Assembly: GCA_019694155.1 (NCBI GenBank)
Contig: JAIBCN010000013.1
Coordinates: 1 to 39,445, forward strand
Direction: 5' to 3'
DNA from: Vicinamibacteria bacterium
GTDB taxonomy: Bacteria > Acidobacteriota > Vicinamibacteria > Fen-336 > JAGNNV01
DNA: 39,445 nt
A program made the translations under genes and the position numbers. Position 1 is the first letter of the stretch. The number at the start of each line of letters is the position of its first letter. Positions 7,694-20,121 of the stretch are shown piece after piece. The notes below the pieces were generated by a model that was not told the DNA's origin, did not search any database, and worked only from the letters and a program-made list of their open reading frames with translations.

Positions 7694-8176
7694 CTATTTT
7701 CGATCGAGGACCTTGAGGAGAGCCCGGAGCTCCTCCTTCACTTCCTGCAGGATCGCGCGCGTCTTGTCATCGCGCGCCACCGCGGGCTCGCCCGAAGTGG
7801 GCGGATGGGCCATGGCGGCGCGAATGGCCGCCGCGGAAGGAGTGGGGCCGATCTTGGTGTCCGGCTCGGCGCCCTCGAACGCCTGCTCGAGCACGGCCGG
7901 AGACACCGGGGTGTCGACCCGGCCAGCCTGCTCCTGCTCGATCTTCTTGCGCGCCCCCGCCACCGTGAAGCCCTCGCCGTAGAGCAGCTCCTTGATCCGG
8001 ATCACCGTCTCGATGTCGCGCCTTCGATAGATCCTCTGCCCCGAGCTGTTCTTCGCGGGGGCGAGTGTGGGGAATTCGGTTTCCCAGTAGCGCAGAACGT
8101 ACGGCTGAATGTCCGTGAGTTCGCAAACTTCGCCGATTTTGAAGAACAGCTTGTTTGGGATCTTCCGTTCGACCAT
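7694..8176 (-). CDS. MerR-family transcriptional regulator
   Basis: A 160-residue DNA-binding protein. The N-terminal winged helix-turn-helix (about residues 10-80) reads [22 protein letters not shown], then [33 protein letters not shown], the MerR core. The C-terminal part is a disordered linker followed by a helical segment ([16 protein letters not shown]) probably used for dimerisation. There is no conserved metal- or drug-binding cysteine cluster. This small MerR is a regular neighbour of ihfA in several phyla, where its targets are unknown. TGAGG sits just before the ATG. It lies 23 nt downstream of ihfA, in the same transcription unit. Confidence 0.88.
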   Translation of the reverse strand: MVERKIPNKLFFKIGEVCELTDIQPYVLRYWETEFPTLAPAKNSSGQRIYRRRDIETVIRIKELLYGEGFTVAGARKKIEQEQAGRVDTPVSPAVLEQAFEGAEPDTKIGPTPSAAAIRAAMAHPPTSGEPAVARDDKTRAILQEVKEELRALLKVLDRK

Positions 8177-8199
8177 TGGACCTCAGACTCGCTTGGGCG

Positions 8200-8496
8200 T
8201 CACACGGCGGCTTCTGAGGAAACCGCGGCTGCGGCCTCAACCTGGGGGGAGGATCTGAAGAAAATGGACTTGCGTGATCGGATGGCGATGATGTCGCCCG
8301 TCTTCGGGTTGCGGCCGCGTCGCTCACGGCGGGTCTTCACAAGGAACGTTCCGAAACCGGTGATCTGGACCTTCTCGCCCTTGATCAGACGCTCCCGCAA
8401 GAGCTGAAAGAACGTATCCACAAGACGCGCCGCCTCACGACTGGAGAGACCGCCGTGGCGTTCGTACACGGCGCGGGCGATATCGGCCTTGGTCAA
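8200..8496 (-). CDS. ihfA: Integration host factor alpha-type DNA-bending protein
   Basis: A 98-residue member of the HU/IHF family that bends DNA in the nucleoid. It begins MTKADIARAVYERHGGLS and contains QITGFGTFLVKTRRERRGRNPKTGD, with the proline at the tip of the beta-arm that intercalates in DNA, and a typical IHF-alpha start. The start is a TTG at 8496 with AGGGAG 6 nt upstream. It leads a unit with merR. A second, more HU/IHF-beta-like gene lies at 10205 on the other side of der. Assignment to IHF-alpha rather than HU rests on the merR neighbour and the general sequence, so the subunit label is less certain than the family. Confidence 0.85.
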   Translation of the reverse strand: MTKADIARAVYERHGGLSSREAARLVDTFFQLLRERLIKGEKVQITGFGTFLVKTRRERRGRNPKTGDIIAIRSRKSIFFRSSPQVEAAAAVSSEAAV

Positions 8497-8596
8497 ACGA
8501 AGCTCCCTAACCTGGGGACAAGGGGGGCGAATTGGGTTGAAAGTGCTGAGAAAAATTCATTACATCAGCGCTTTAGGCCGGTGCAATTCAACGAGA

Positions 8597-10096
8597 TTAT
8601 GAGCGCCGGGATCGCTTCTTGTCAATGCGAGATTTTGGAGAGTCGAACTGACTTGAGGACTCTGGTGCCATCTCTTTTCCAGTGTTTGGTTTACCGTCCG
8701 TTCGGGGACGGGGAATCGCCTTCCGCCCCTTGAACGATCGAGGACCCGTGCGGGACCTCCGGACGCGCAACCAGATTCGAATCGGCGAGCCTTCGAAACC
8801 GAATTCCTCTCGGAGGCAATTGACGAGAAAGCGTTCCGATGAGAAATGCAGCTCCCCTTCCCGATTGACCGAGAGGGTAAAGGTGGGTGGGTCGACGCGG
8901 ATCTGGGCGGCATAGAGCAGATTGACGCCTTCGGCGCCCTTCTTGAAGCGAATGGGATTCCGCGCCACCGCGTCCTGCAGGCAGCGGTTCAAAGGCCCGG
9001 TGGGAACCCGGCGGGACCACTCGGTCCGGGCCTTGTCGATGGCCGTGAAGAGGTCCTTCCTGCCCATTCCCGTCTTCGCGGAAACCAGGACGACGGGAGC
9101 GTACTCGAGGAACTTCACCCGGTAAGAGAACTCCTCGCGCATCTGGGCGGGAGTCTTCCCGAGTTCCTTCGCGAGGTCCCACTTGTTCACGGCCACCACG
9201 ACCGCGCGGCCCGACTCCTGCACCAGGCCCGCGATGGTCGCATCCATCTCGCGCATCCCCTCCTCGGCCGAGACCATGAGGACGCACACCTCGGCCCGGT
9301 CGATCGCGCGCTTCGCCTGGACCACGGCGACATGGTCGGCGCCCTCTTCGAGCAGACGGACCTTGCGGATGCCCGCGGTGTCGACGAAGAGGTAGGGCTT
9401 GCCCTGCCATACGACTTCGGAGTCGACGGCATCGCGTGTCGTCCCGGAAACCGGGGAGACGATCGAACGCTCCTCGCCCACGAGGCGGTTCAGCATGGAC
9501 GACTTCCCCACATTCGTCCTGCCCACCAGGGCGACGCGGGTGGGCCGCGCGTTTGGGTCTTTGTCCTTGATCTCCGGCGCGCTCACGAGCTTGCACACGA
9601 GGTCGAGAAGATCGCCAATACCTTCGTTGTGCTCGGCGGAGATGGGAAAGGGTTCACCGAAGCCAAGTCGCGCGAAATCATTGGTTTCGCGCCGGCCCGC
9701 TTCCGCCTTGTTGATGACCAGGAGCACGGGCTTGCCCGAGGATCGCACCTTGCGCGCGAGCGCCTGATCGTCGGGAAGGAGGCCCGATTGCGCGTCCACG
9801 AGCAGGATGATGAGCGAGGCCTGCCCGATGGCGACGTCCGCCTGGGCCCGGCTGAGATTCAGGAAGTGGTCGTCGGCGCCGGGCGAGAGGCCCCCGGTAT
9901 CCACGATCGAGAACTCCTTCCGTTGCCATTCCACCCGGCCGTAGGCGCGGTCCCGTGTGGAACCGGGTCTGGAATCGACAATGGCCTGTCGCCTTCCCGT
10001 GAGGCGGTTGAAAAGCGTCGACTTACCAACGTTGGGCCGACCCACGACGGCAACAAGCGGCAAAATAGCGGTTTCGGTTGTGGATTCAGGCTTCAC
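8597..10096 (-). CDS. der: Ribosome-assembly GTPase Der (EngA)
   Basis: Essential double GTPase needed for 50S subunit maturation. It has two G domains, each with its P-loop (GRPNVGKST near residue 16, GRTNVGKSS near 190) and NKXD motifs (NKAE, NKWD), then the C-terminal KH-like domain ending FEGSPIRIWLRVR and a basic tail. The open frame extends to 10174, but I choose the GTG at 10096: AGGA lies 8 nt before it and the protein then starts just ahead of the first G1 motif, giving 499 residues. It is divergent from the HU-like gene, with a 108-nt gap. The ihfA gene follows after 100 nt. Confidence 0.95.
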   Translation of the reverse strand: MKPESTTETAILPLVAVVGRPNVGKSTLFNRLTGRRQAIVDSRPGSTRDRAYGRVEWQRKEFSIVDTGGLSPGADDHFLNLSRAQADVAIGQASLIILLVDAQSGLLPDDQALARKVRSSGKPVLLVINKAEAGRRETNDFARLGFGEPFPISAEHNEGIGDLLDLVCKLVSAPEIKDKDPNARPTRVALVGRTNVGKSSMLNRLVGEERSIVSPVSGTTRDAVDSEVVWQGKPYLFVDTAGIRKVRLLEEGADHVAVVQAKRAIDRAEVCVLMVSAEEGMREMDATIAGLVQESGRAVVVAVNKWDLAKELGKTPAQMREEFSYRVKFLEYAPVVLVSAKTGMGRKDLFTAIDKARTEWSRRVPTGPLNRCLQDAVARNPIRFKKGAEGVNLLYAAQIRVDPPTFTLSVNREGELHFSSERFLVNCLREEFGFEGSPIRIWLRVRRSRTGPRSFKGRKAIPRPRTDGKPNTGKEMAPESSSQFDSPKSRIDKKRSRRS

Positions 10097-10204
10097 ATCG
10101 TCTATCCTAATCGCGTCAGCCTGTGCGAACCGCCAAGACCCAGGGCGGGCGCTCAGAGCGGCGACGCGACCCAAGAAGCCTCACCATTCGCCTAAGGAAG
10201 TCCG

Positions 10205-10525
10205 ATGAGCCTCATCAAGGCCGATCTCATTGACCAGGTTGCACTAGCGGCCGATCTCACCCGCGTGCGCGCCGAAATGGCGACGGAAGCCGTGATCGAG
10301 TCGTTCAAGGATGCGCTGCTCTCATCGCAGCGCATCGAGATACGCGGTTTCGGCGTCTTCATCATCCGGCCAAGGAAACGCGGCATCGGGCGTAACCCTC
10401 GGACGGGTCAGGAAGTTCCCATTCCTCCGGGGCGCAGCATCCGCTTCAAACCGGGCAAGGAAATCGAGTCGACGGAGATTCTGGCCGCGCCCGCACCTGT
10501 CGAAGCCCCCAAGGCCACGGAGTAG
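10205..10525 (+). CDS. HU/IHF-family DNA-binding protein (IHF-beta-like)
   Basis: A 106-residue nucleoid protein starting MSLIKADLIDQVALAADLTR. It contains RIEIRGFGVFIIRPRKRGIGRNPRTGQEVPIPPGRSIRFKPGKE (given here as RIEIRGFGVF, GRNPRTGQEV and RFKPGKE), the standard HU/IHF body and DNA-binding arm with the arm-tip proline. The last 15 residues are an Ala/Pro-rich tail. AAGGAAG 4 nt before the ATG is a strong ribosome site. It is divergent from der and converges on priA with 3 nt between stop codons. It may partner the ihfA product 1.7 kb away; that pairing is an inference. Confidence 0.9.
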   Translation: MSLIKADLIDQVALAADLTRVRAEMATEAVIESFKDALLSSQRIEIRGFGVFIIRPRKRGIGRNPRTGQEVPIPPGRSIRFKPGKEIESTEILAAPAPVEAPKATE

Positions 10526-10528
10526 CAC

Positions 10529-12970
10529 TCACATCAAACTGAGCGGGTCCACATCGACCGCGACCCCGGGGAATCGCAGCGGGCCGAACTCGGCAATCAG
10601 CGCCGCGTGAACCGATTCGCGAATGGCTCCCCGCTTCCCCCTCACGACCACCTGATAGCGGAACTCGTCCCGGACCTTCGACAGGGGTGACGGAGAGGGG
10701 CCCAGCACTCCTTCGTGCAGGGTCACCTTCAATCGTCGCGCGATGTTGCGGGCGTTCTTCGCGACCTCGTCCTCGACCTTCCCGCGGAACAGGACATTCA
10801 CCATCGCGTCGTGTGGCGGGTAGCCCATGGTGCGCCTGAACTCCATCTCCCGGTCGAAGAAGGCGTCGTAGTCCTGGTTCTGCGCGAACTCGATCGCGTA
10901 GTGCTTCGGATTGTGGGTCTGCAACAGGACCTCTCCGGGGAGATCGGCCCGGCCCGCTCGACCCGCCACCTGGGTGAGAAGCGCGAACGTGCGTTCCGCC
11001 GACCTGAAATCGGGGAGGCCAAGGCCCACATCGGCATCGATGACGCCCACCAGAGTCACTTTTGGGAAGTCGTGGCCCTTCGCGATCATCTGCGTGCCGA
11101 CCAGAATGTCGGTCTCGTGCTTTTCGAACTTACGGAGCACGCCCTCGACCGCCCCGCGCCGGGCCGCGATGTCGCGGTCAATTCGATCGACGACGGCCTC
11201 GGGAAACGAAGCGAGCAGCACCTCGGAGACGCGCTGCGTGCCGTAACCCTGCAGGCGCAGGTAGTCGCCGCGGCACATCGCACATCGGGTGGGGGTGATC
11301 CTGATGAGGCCGCAGTAGTGGCACTGCGCCTGTTCGCCGCGCCGGTGGAGGACGAAAGCGACCGAGCAGTGCGGGCACTGGGCGGAAGCACCGCACTCGC
11401 GGCACACGAGGCTCGTGGCATAGCCGCGCCGATTGAGAAGGAGCACCGTCTGCTCCCTGCGGGAGAGCCGTTCCGCGATGGCTTCGACGAGGGGAGGCGT
11501 CAGGATCGCGGTCGGAACCTTCTGTTTCTTCCGGTCGATGATGTGGACCCGCGCGAGGCCCATCGGCCCCACCCGATTGCGCAGGCGCACCCAGGCGTAC
11601 CGCTCCTTGATGGCGTTGAGGCGCGACTCCATCGACGGCGTCGCCGAGCCGAGCAGGATCACCGCCTTTTCGAGGCGCGCGCGATAGACGGCAACGTCGC
11701 GGCCGTGATAGCGGGGGGCGTCTTCCTGCTTGTAGGCCGAGTCGTGCTCTTCGTCGACGACGATGAGGCCGAGGTTCGGCAGGGGCGCAAAGACCGCGGA
11801 GCGCGCGCCCACGACCACCCGCGCTTCCCCGCGCCGGGCCCGCCACCACTCGTCGTGGCGCACACCCTCGGCCATGTCCGAGTGCAGCACGCTCACCGCA
11901 TCGCCGAAGCGCTCGCGCGAGGCTCGGACGAGCGTCGAGGTGAGGCCGATCTCCGGAACGAGGAGCAGCGCGGTCTTGCCGAGTTCCAGGGCCTTTTGCA
12001 CGGCGCGCAGGTAGATTTCCGTCTTGCCGCTCCCGGTGACGCCCTCCAGGAGAATCGGCACGAACTTCGATTCGCCGAGTGCCACCGCCACCTTCGTATC
12101 GGCCTCCGACTGCTCGGGCGTCAGGATACGTTCCTCGATCGGCGTCGGGCGAAGCGCACGCTGCGAACTCGCATCCGGCCGGCGCTCTGCGACCTCAAGT
12201 CCGATGGCCACGAGGCCCTTCTTCTCCAGGGCCTTCAGGGCCTGGCGTCTCGAGGCCACCTCGCCCACGAGGTCGCGCACCGCTACGGCCCCTCCGCTCT
12301 CTTTGAGCCGATTCGCGACTTCGAGGGCACGGCCCTTCAACTGCGCGGTCTCGAGACCGGCCTGCGCGGTCGCCACCTGAACGCGCTGGAAGTCCGTGGT
12401 CGCGAGTTCCACCTCGAATTCGATGAGGCCCATCTGATCCAGCTTGAGAAGGCGCGCCGTGATGTCCTGGTCGAGGCGAGCTGCGAGGGCCGCTACCGAC
12501 ATCTGCCCTCCCCCATCGCGAAGCGCCTGCAGTACCGGGTCGGACGCCGCGGCGACGAGACTCGCGGGCGAGGCGGGGGCTTTGAGCCGTACGACTCTCT
12601 TCGAAGCGCGCACGCCCCCGGGGGGAGCCACGAGCCGCGTGGCCTGGCCGATGGGACCGATGTAGTAGTCGGCGACCCACAGCGCGAGTTCGAGCAATCG
12701 CTCGGTGACGAGCGGCTCGTCGTCGAAGACGGCGGTGAGGTTCTTGACCGAGACGCCGTCTTTGGGTTTCGTCCCCGCGCCGACCACGACACCCATCACT
12801 CGGCGCTTCCCGAAAGGCGCCTCGACCCGGGAGCCGCGCGGGACGTCCGGCCAGCCCGCGGGTACCCGATACGTCATCGCCTGCATAAGAGGCAGCGGAA
12901 GCGCCACGTCGACGAACCGGTCCGGGGCGAGCTTGGTTTCGTCCAGACCGGGAAGTACCTTCTGCTGCAT
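10529..12970 (-). CDS. priA: Primosomal replication-restart helicase PriA
   Basis: A 3'-5' superfamily 2 helicase that reloads the replisome at stalled forks. From ATG 12970 the protein has 813 residues, against 732 in E. coli. The N-terminal 3'BD domain begins after VDVALPLPLMQAMTY. Walker A GVTGSGKT (K316) and DEEH follow. A zinc-binding block has eight cysteines in the CRECG, CPHC, CHYCG and CAMCRG pattern. The QVAGRAGRAD motif VI comes next, and the C-terminal domain ends DVDPLSLM. The frame is open to 13294 but overlaps the UDG gene and lacks similarity there. It lies 17 nt downstream of the uracil-DNA glycosylase, so the two DNA-maintenance genes are co-transcribed. Confidence 0.95.
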   Translation of the reverse strand: MQQKVLPGLDETKLAPDRFVDVALPLPLMQAMTYRVPAGWPDVPRGSRVEAPFGKRRVMGVVVGAGTKPKDGVSVKNLTAVFDDEPLVTERLLELALWVADYYIGPIGQATRLVAPPGGVRASKRVVRLKAPASPASLVAAASDPVLQALRDGGGQMSVAALAARLDQDITARLLKLDQMGLIEFEVELATTDFQRVQVATAQAGLETAQLKGRALEVANRLKESGGAVAVRDLVGEVASRRQALKALEKKGLVAIGLEVAERRPDASSQRALRPTPIEERILTPEQSEADTKVAVALGESKFVPILLEGVTGSGKTEIYLRAVQKALELGKTALLLVPEIGLTSTLVRASRERFGDAVSVLHSDMAEGVRHDEWWRARRGEARVVVGARSAVFAPLPNLGLIVVDEEHDSAYKQEDAPRYHGRDVAVYRARLEKAVILLGSATPSMESRLNAIKERYAWVRLRNRVGPMGLARVHIIDRKKQKVPTAILTPPLVEAIAERLSRREQTVLLLNRRGYATSLVCRECGASAQCPHCSVAFVLHRRGEQAQCHYCGLIRITPTRCAMCRGDYLRLQGYGTQRVSEVLLASFPEAVVDRIDRDIAARRGAVEGVLRKFEKHETDILVGTQMIAKGHDFPKVTLVGVIDADVGLGLPDFRSAERTFALLTQVAGRAGRADLPGEVLLQTHNPKHYAIEFAQNQDYDAFFDREMEFRRTMGYPPHDAMVNVLFRGKVEDEVAKNARNIARRLKVTLHEGVLGPSPSPLSKVRDEFRYQVVVRGKRGAIRESVHAALIAEFGPLRFPGVAVDVDPLSLM

Positions 12971-12987
12971 GGCGGAAGCGCCGGCTG

Positions 12988-13836
12988 CTATTCGCCGCGC
13001 GTACCGAGAACGTCCATCACGAGTTTGAGATCGGCCCAGACGTCCTTCTTGGCCGCCGGATTCCGGAGGAGATACGCGGGGTGGTAGGTCGGCATCACCG
13101 GGATGCCGTCCCACGATGCGAAGCGGCTGCGCAGCCTCGAGATGGGGTCGGCGGTCCTGGTCATGAACTTCGCGGCGGTGGCGCCCAGCGCCACGATGGC
13201 GCGGGGCCTGATCGTTCGGATCTGCGCCTCGAGGAAGGGCTGGCAGTTCAGCACCTCGTCGGTCTCGGGCGGGCGGTTGCCGGGCGGACGACATTTGATG
13301 ACGTTGGCGATGTAGACATCAGCCCGCTTCATCTTCATGCCCTTCTCGATCATGTCGGTGAGGAGCTGCCCGGCCCGGCCGACGAACGCCAGCCCCGAAG
13401 CGTCCTCGTCCGCACCGGGCGCCTCGCCCACGAACATCAACTCGGCCCCGGGACTCCCCTGCCCGAACACGATCTTGGTCCGACCCTCGCAGAGCCGGCA
13501 GCGCTTGCAGTCGCCAATGTCCTCGCGGATCGCGGCGAGGGCCTGCTCGGTGGCGGCGAGGTCACGAGCGACCCGCGCGGGGGCCGAGGGCAGATCGACG
13601 GAGATCGTCGAAACGGTGCGAACGGGCGGCGCGGGCCGCACCTCGAGGGCGCTCTGGTTCTCGGACACGACGAGCCGCGCGGAAGGCGTGGACGGCGCCG
13701 GCCGCGAAGCGCTGACGGCGGCGTTCGGAGCGCGGGAGCCGGCTTTCACCGGCTTCCCGCCTTTGACGCCTATTCCATCGAGCGACCCGAGGAATCGCCC
13801 CATGGCTACGAGATCGCGCAGAACCTGATCGGACAT
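12988..13836 (-). CDS. Family 4 uracil-DNA glycosylase with [4Fe-4S] cluster
   Basis: Removes uracil from DNA, starting base-excision repair. The 282-residue protein has a low-complexity Ala/Pro-rich N-terminal extension of about 95 residues, then the catalytic core. The iron-sulphur cysteines have the family spacing: C110 and C113 (CKRC), C182 and C198 (15 residues apart). Motif GEAPGADED (about 138-146) and motif [10 protein letters not shown] near the C-terminus complete the active site. It is followed by priA in the same unit. The N-terminal extension is common in this family and is probably a flexible linker. Confidence 0.93.
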   Translation of the reverse strand: MSDQVLRDLVAMGRFLGSLDGIGVKGGKPVKAGSRAPNAAVSASRPAPSTPSARLVVSENQSALEVRPAPPVRTVSTISVDLPSAPARVARDLAATEQALAAIREDIGDCKRCRLCEGRTKIVFGQGSPGAELMFVGEAPGADEDASGLAFVGRAGQLLTDMIEKGMKMKRADVYIANVIKCRPPGNRPPETDEVLNCQPFLEAQIRTIRPRAIVALGATAAKFMTRTADPISRLRSRFASWDGIPVMPTYHPAYLLRNPAAKKDVWADLKLVMDVLGTRGE

Positions 13837-13884
13837 GGGGGAAGCATAGAAGCGAGTGACGCGTTTTCGGGTCCGGCCGCCAGA

Positions 13885-14559
13885 TCAGGGCCGATCGGCC
13901 AGAGCAGCGATGTCGGGGACGGAGAGTTCGGCGAGGGAATCAACCACGTGGTGTGCGAGGCCGAGCTTCCCGCGGGGGCGTGAGTGGGCGACGCCGATGA
14001 CTCTGAGATCGGCTGCCCTCGCCGAGGCCATGCCGGTGGACGAGTCCTCGATGGCCACGACGCCCTCGGGCGACTCGACGGCGGCAAGCACGGCCCGGGC
14101 TCGAAGGTAGGGTTCGGGATGGGGCTTGAAGTTCATGACGTCGTCCGCGCTGATCACACCGCGAAAGCACTGGAGGAGTCCACGAGCCTGGAGAATGGCC
14201 TCGATCTCGTTGCGATGCGAGCCCGATGCGATGGCGAGCGGCACGGAGGCCGCGTAGAGGGCCAGAACGAGATCCTCGGCGCCTGGAAAGAAGGGGATGT
14301 TCGAAAGTCGTTCGTCGTAGGCCTGCCACTTTCGATCCACCAGATCGCTCACTACGTCCGGCGAGGCCTCCCGGCCGCGCAGTTCCAGAGCCCGGCGCAC
14401 GCAGGTGTGGTCGTCGAAGCCGAGGTAGTTCTCGTCGTACTCGGCCTGGGTCACCTCTCCCTCGAATTCCGCCGCGAGCACGGTTCGAAGCGCCTCGAAA
14501 TGGGACGCTTCACTGTCCACGAGAACGCCGTCGAAGTCGAAGATCACGCCGCGAAGCAC
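13885..14559 (-). CDS. HAD-superfamily sugar-phosphatase or phosphoglucomutase-like enzyme
   Basis: A 224-residue cytoplasmic HAD subfamily IA protein. Motif I is FDFDGVLVDSE (nucleophile and acid aspartates), motif II IASGSHR, motif III the lysine in NFKPHPEPY, and motif IV AIEDSSTGMASA. A helical cap lies between motifs I and II. These features fit the phosphoglycolate phosphatase/beta-phosphoglucomutase group, but the substrate cannot be fixed. The start is a GTG at 14559 without Shine-Dalgarno; TAGGCT ends 6 nt upstream. It is divergent from kdsB. The UDG gene follows after 48 nt. Confidence 0.85.
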   Translation of the reverse strand: MLRGVIFDFDGVLVDSEASHFEALRTVLAAEFEGEVTQAEYDENYLGFDDHTCVRRALELRGREASPDVVSDLVDRKWQAYDERLSNIPFFPGAEDLVLALYAASVPLAIASGSHRNEIEAILQARGLLQCFRGVISADDVMNFKPHPEPYLRARAVLAAVESPEGVVAIEDSSTGMASARAADLRVIGVAHSRPRGKLGLAHHVVDSLAELSVPDIAALADRP

Positions 14560-14565
14560 GCGTTC

Positions 14566-14571
14566 AGCCTA
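14566..14571 (-). promoter_or_regulatory. -10 element (TAGGCT) for the HAD gene, start-proximal
   Basis: TAGGCT on the minus strand ends 6 nt before the GTG start codon, the same geometry as at the sulfatase and FAD monooxygenase genes. No consensus -35 is visible 16-18 nt upstream, so confidence is lower. Confidence 0.35.
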
Positions 14572-14598
14572 CACAAGGATCCCAGAGCGGCCCGAGAA

Positions 14599-14634
14599 TT
14601 GCGGCGCGCCGCCCCGGGAGGTTAGAGTCCTCCC
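14599..14634 (+). promoter_or_regulatory. kdsB promoter overlapping a hairpin that holds the only Shine-Dalgarno-like sequence
   Basis: TTGCGG (14599-14604) and TTAGAG (14622-14627) are 17 nt apart, a good sigma70-like pair. The TTG start is at 14637, so transcription would begin at or just before it. The same DNA has a perfect 6-bp inverted repeat, GGGAGG (14616-14621) and CCTCCC (14629-14634) around TTAGAGT. If a longer transcript existed from further upstream, this hairpin would sequester the GGAGG. Confidence 0.5.
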
Positions 14635-14636
14635 AG

Positions 14637-17915
<3,279 letters not shown>

Positions 17916-17916
<1 letters not shown>

Positions 17917-18875
17917 TGTCCTACGAAACCGCGCGCAAGGTCCTCCAGATCGAGGCGGACGCGATCCGCGACCTGATCCCGAAGGTGGGCGAAAGCTTCG
18001 GCCAGGCCATCGATCTCCTCTTCGCCTGCACCGGGCGCGTGGTCACCACCGGGATGGGCAAGAGCGGCTTCATCGCCCAGAAGCTCTCGGCGACGCTGTC
18101 TTCCACGGGCACGCCCTCTCTCTTCCTCCACCCCGCCGAAGCCATTCACGGCGACCTCGGGCGCATCGTGAAGGGCGACGTGGTCATCGCCATCTCCTAC
18201 AGCGGCGAGACCGAGGAGATCGTGGCTCTCCTGCCCACCCTCAAACGCATCGGCGTGCCCCTGGTTTCCCTGACCGGCCGAACCGACTCCGCGATCGCCA
18301 TGGCCTCCGAGGTCCATCTCGACGTCTCCATCCGCGAAGAGGCCTGCCCGCTCCGGCTCGCTCCCACCGCGTCCACCACCGCCGCGCTCGCCATGGGCGA
18401 CGCCCTCGCCATGGTCCTCACCGAGAAGCGCGGCTTCACCGTCGAGGAGTTCGCCGACCTTCATCCGGGCGGACGGCTCGGGCGGAAGCTGCTGCGCGTC
18501 GAGGACATGATGCACAAGGGCGACGACACGCCGAAGGTGGGCCCAAAGACTCCGCTCAAGGACGTGCTCTTCGAAATGACGAAGAAGCGCCTGGGCATGA
18601 CCACGGTCACCGACGAGACGGGCACGCTGCTGGGCGTGATCTCGGACGGCGACCTGCGCCGGTTGATGGAACGCTTCGGCGCGAGCGTCCTGGACCTGCC
18701 CGCCGAGCAGGGCATGACCCGCACCCCCCACACCATCTCGGCCCGGGAGATCGCCACCCGCGCCCTCGACATGATGGAAACGAACAAGATCACCGCCCTC
18801 GTGGTCATCGATTCGTCGCGGCACGTCGAGGGCGTCATCCATCTCCACGACCTGTGGAAGACAGAGATGTTCTAG
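17916..18875 (+). CDS. kdsD: Arabinose-5-phosphate isomerase (KpsF/GutQ type)
   Basis: Converts ribulose 5-phosphate to arabinose 5-phosphate, the first step of the Kdo pathway. The 319-residue protein has a sugar-isomerase (SIS) domain at about residues 30-165 with GMGKSGFIAQKLSATLSSTG (residues 46-65), the conserved HGDLG and SYSGETEE. A CBS pair follows from about residue 205 (VEDMMHKGDD onward; GVISDGDLRRLME). The length is that of E. coli KdsD. It is the last gene of the operon; it converges on the FAD monooxygenase with 7 nt between stops. No kdsC phosphatase follows, unlike in many related operons. Confidence 0.95.
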
Positions 18876-18882
18876 GTCGTCT

Positions 18883-20115
18883 TCAGGCGAGGTAGTCGGG
18901 CTCGGCTTCCGTGGGCGCTCCGAAGGGATACCCCGTGGCCTCGAGCAGATGCATGCGCCGAAGCTCGGGGCGCGCGCTGATCTCGCGGATCAGTTCGTTC
19001 TGCCGCTTGAGGAACGTGGCCCGGTCCTCGTCAGCCCCCATCTCCATGTCCATCGCGGCCTGGTGATTGCGGGCGATGATGCGGTCGGAGAGCGGCTTCT
19101 GGATCTTCTGATACTGGAGCAGCGCCTGTCGCACCTTCTCCGCACTCGAGACATCCGCCACCGTCGGCAGGCAGCGGATGAGGGTGGGCAGACTGGCAAT
19201 GCCCATGTTGAGACCCTGGCCGCGAGCCGGATGAATCGAATGGGCGGCATCGCCCACGAGAACGACATTGCCGCTCACGTAGTCGATCGCGTGGATCATG
19301 CGCACCGGGTAGAAGCCGGCGATCTCCGACTCGAAGCACTTGAGGCTGTCCGCACGCAGGCCGAGGACCCTGGCCCGCTCTTCCTTGGTGGACTTCTTCC
19401 ACCAGGGAATCCCTTCGGGGCCGACGGGCAGCGTCAGCTTGATCTGCTCATCCATGCGCTGCTGAATGAACACGAGACCTTCGGGCCCGGAGTACCGGAA
19501 GAAGTAGTTCTCGGGCTTGAGCCGCGGCGGCCGTTTGCCGAAGAGAGCCACCATGGGATGGCGGTAGGGATGCTCGAAGGTCGCGAAGTTGAGGGTGGAC
19601 CTCACGATCGAGTTGCTGCCGTCCGCGCCGACCACGATGTGAGGCTTGATCGTGATCTCCTGGTCGTTCGCGTGGATCTTGAGGGCTTTGATCCGGCCAT
19701 CCACCACCTTGAACTCGCGCGCGACCGCGGGCTTGAAGAGGTCGAAGTTCGAGCCCTCGGACGCAATCTCGAGGAAGGTCTCCGCGATCAGATCGTGATG
19801 GTAGACGAGGAAATAGGGATGGGGAATCGGCAGTTCGGAGTAGTCCGCCTTGAGGAGCGTCTCGCCGGTCTCGGAGCGGAACTCATGGCCGACGCGCCGG
19901 CCCGCCCCTCGCTCCAGAAATCGGTTCAGGACGCCCCATTTGGCGAGGGCATCCACCGTGCACGGTTGAAGGTGGTCGCCGCGCGCGGTATCGAGAGGCC
20001 CCTTGCGCTGCTCGACCAGAACCACCCAGTATCCGCTGTCGCGCAGGGCGCAGGCCAGTGCGGCGCCCGCTATCCCGCCGCCCACGATGAGCACATCGGT
20101 TTCGATGGTCTTCAC
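18883..20115 (-). CDS. FAD-dependent monooxygenase, UbiH/PHBH-like
   Basis: A 410-residue flavoprotein of the p-hydroxybenzoate hydroxylase fold. The FAD motif GGGIAGAALACAL is at about residues 12-24, the DG motif is VVGADGSNSIVRS (about 160-172) and the ribityl-binding motif is GDAAHSIHPARGQGLNMG (near 290-307). The C-terminus has no membrane segment. Such enzymes hydroxylate quinone precursors, aromatic compounds or secondary metabolites, and some reduce isoprenoids. With ubiE and ubiA elsewhere in the window a role in quinone chemistry is possible, but this gene stands alone, so no substrate is claimed. Start GTG 20115, no Shine-Dalgarno, strong promoter immediately upstream. Confidence 0.82.
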   Translation of the reverse strand: MKTIETDVLIVGGGIAGAALACALRDSGYWVVLVEQRKGPLDTARGDHLQPCTVDALAKWGVLNRFLERGAGRRVGHEFRSETGETLLKADYSELPIPHPYFLVYHHDLIAETFLEIASEGSNFDLFKPAVAREFKVVDGRIKALKIHANDQEITIKPHIVVGADGSNSIVRSTLNFATFEHPYRHPMVALFGKRPPRLKPENYFFRYSGPEGLVFIQQRMDEQIKLTLPVGPEGIPWWKKSTKEERARVLGLRADSLKCFESEIAGFYPVRMIHAIDYVSGNVVLVGDAAHSIHPARGQGLNMGIASLPTLIRCLPTVADVSSAEKVRQALLQYQKIQKPLSDRIIARNHQAAMDMEMGADEDRATFLKRQNELIREISARPELRRMHLLEATGYPFGAPTEAEPDYLA

Positions 20116-20121
20116 ACCCCG

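Noticed and set aside
8846..10195. A 449-codon plus-strand frame opposite der.
   Set aside because: It is antisense to der, whose two GTPase domains are complete, and its composition is that of a shadow frame.
10715..13087. A 790-codon plus-strand open frame opposite priA, and similar very long frames opposite or inside other genes (for example 26626-28809 opposite ppk, 32456-34708 opposite the RND pump, 24377-26632, 15562-17000 within pyrG).
   Set aside because: They lie antisense to or in another frame of strongly recognised genes, have Arg/Gly/His-rich composition and no motif. This is the known effect of high-GC coding DNA. The last one becomes real only from 17080 (kdsA).
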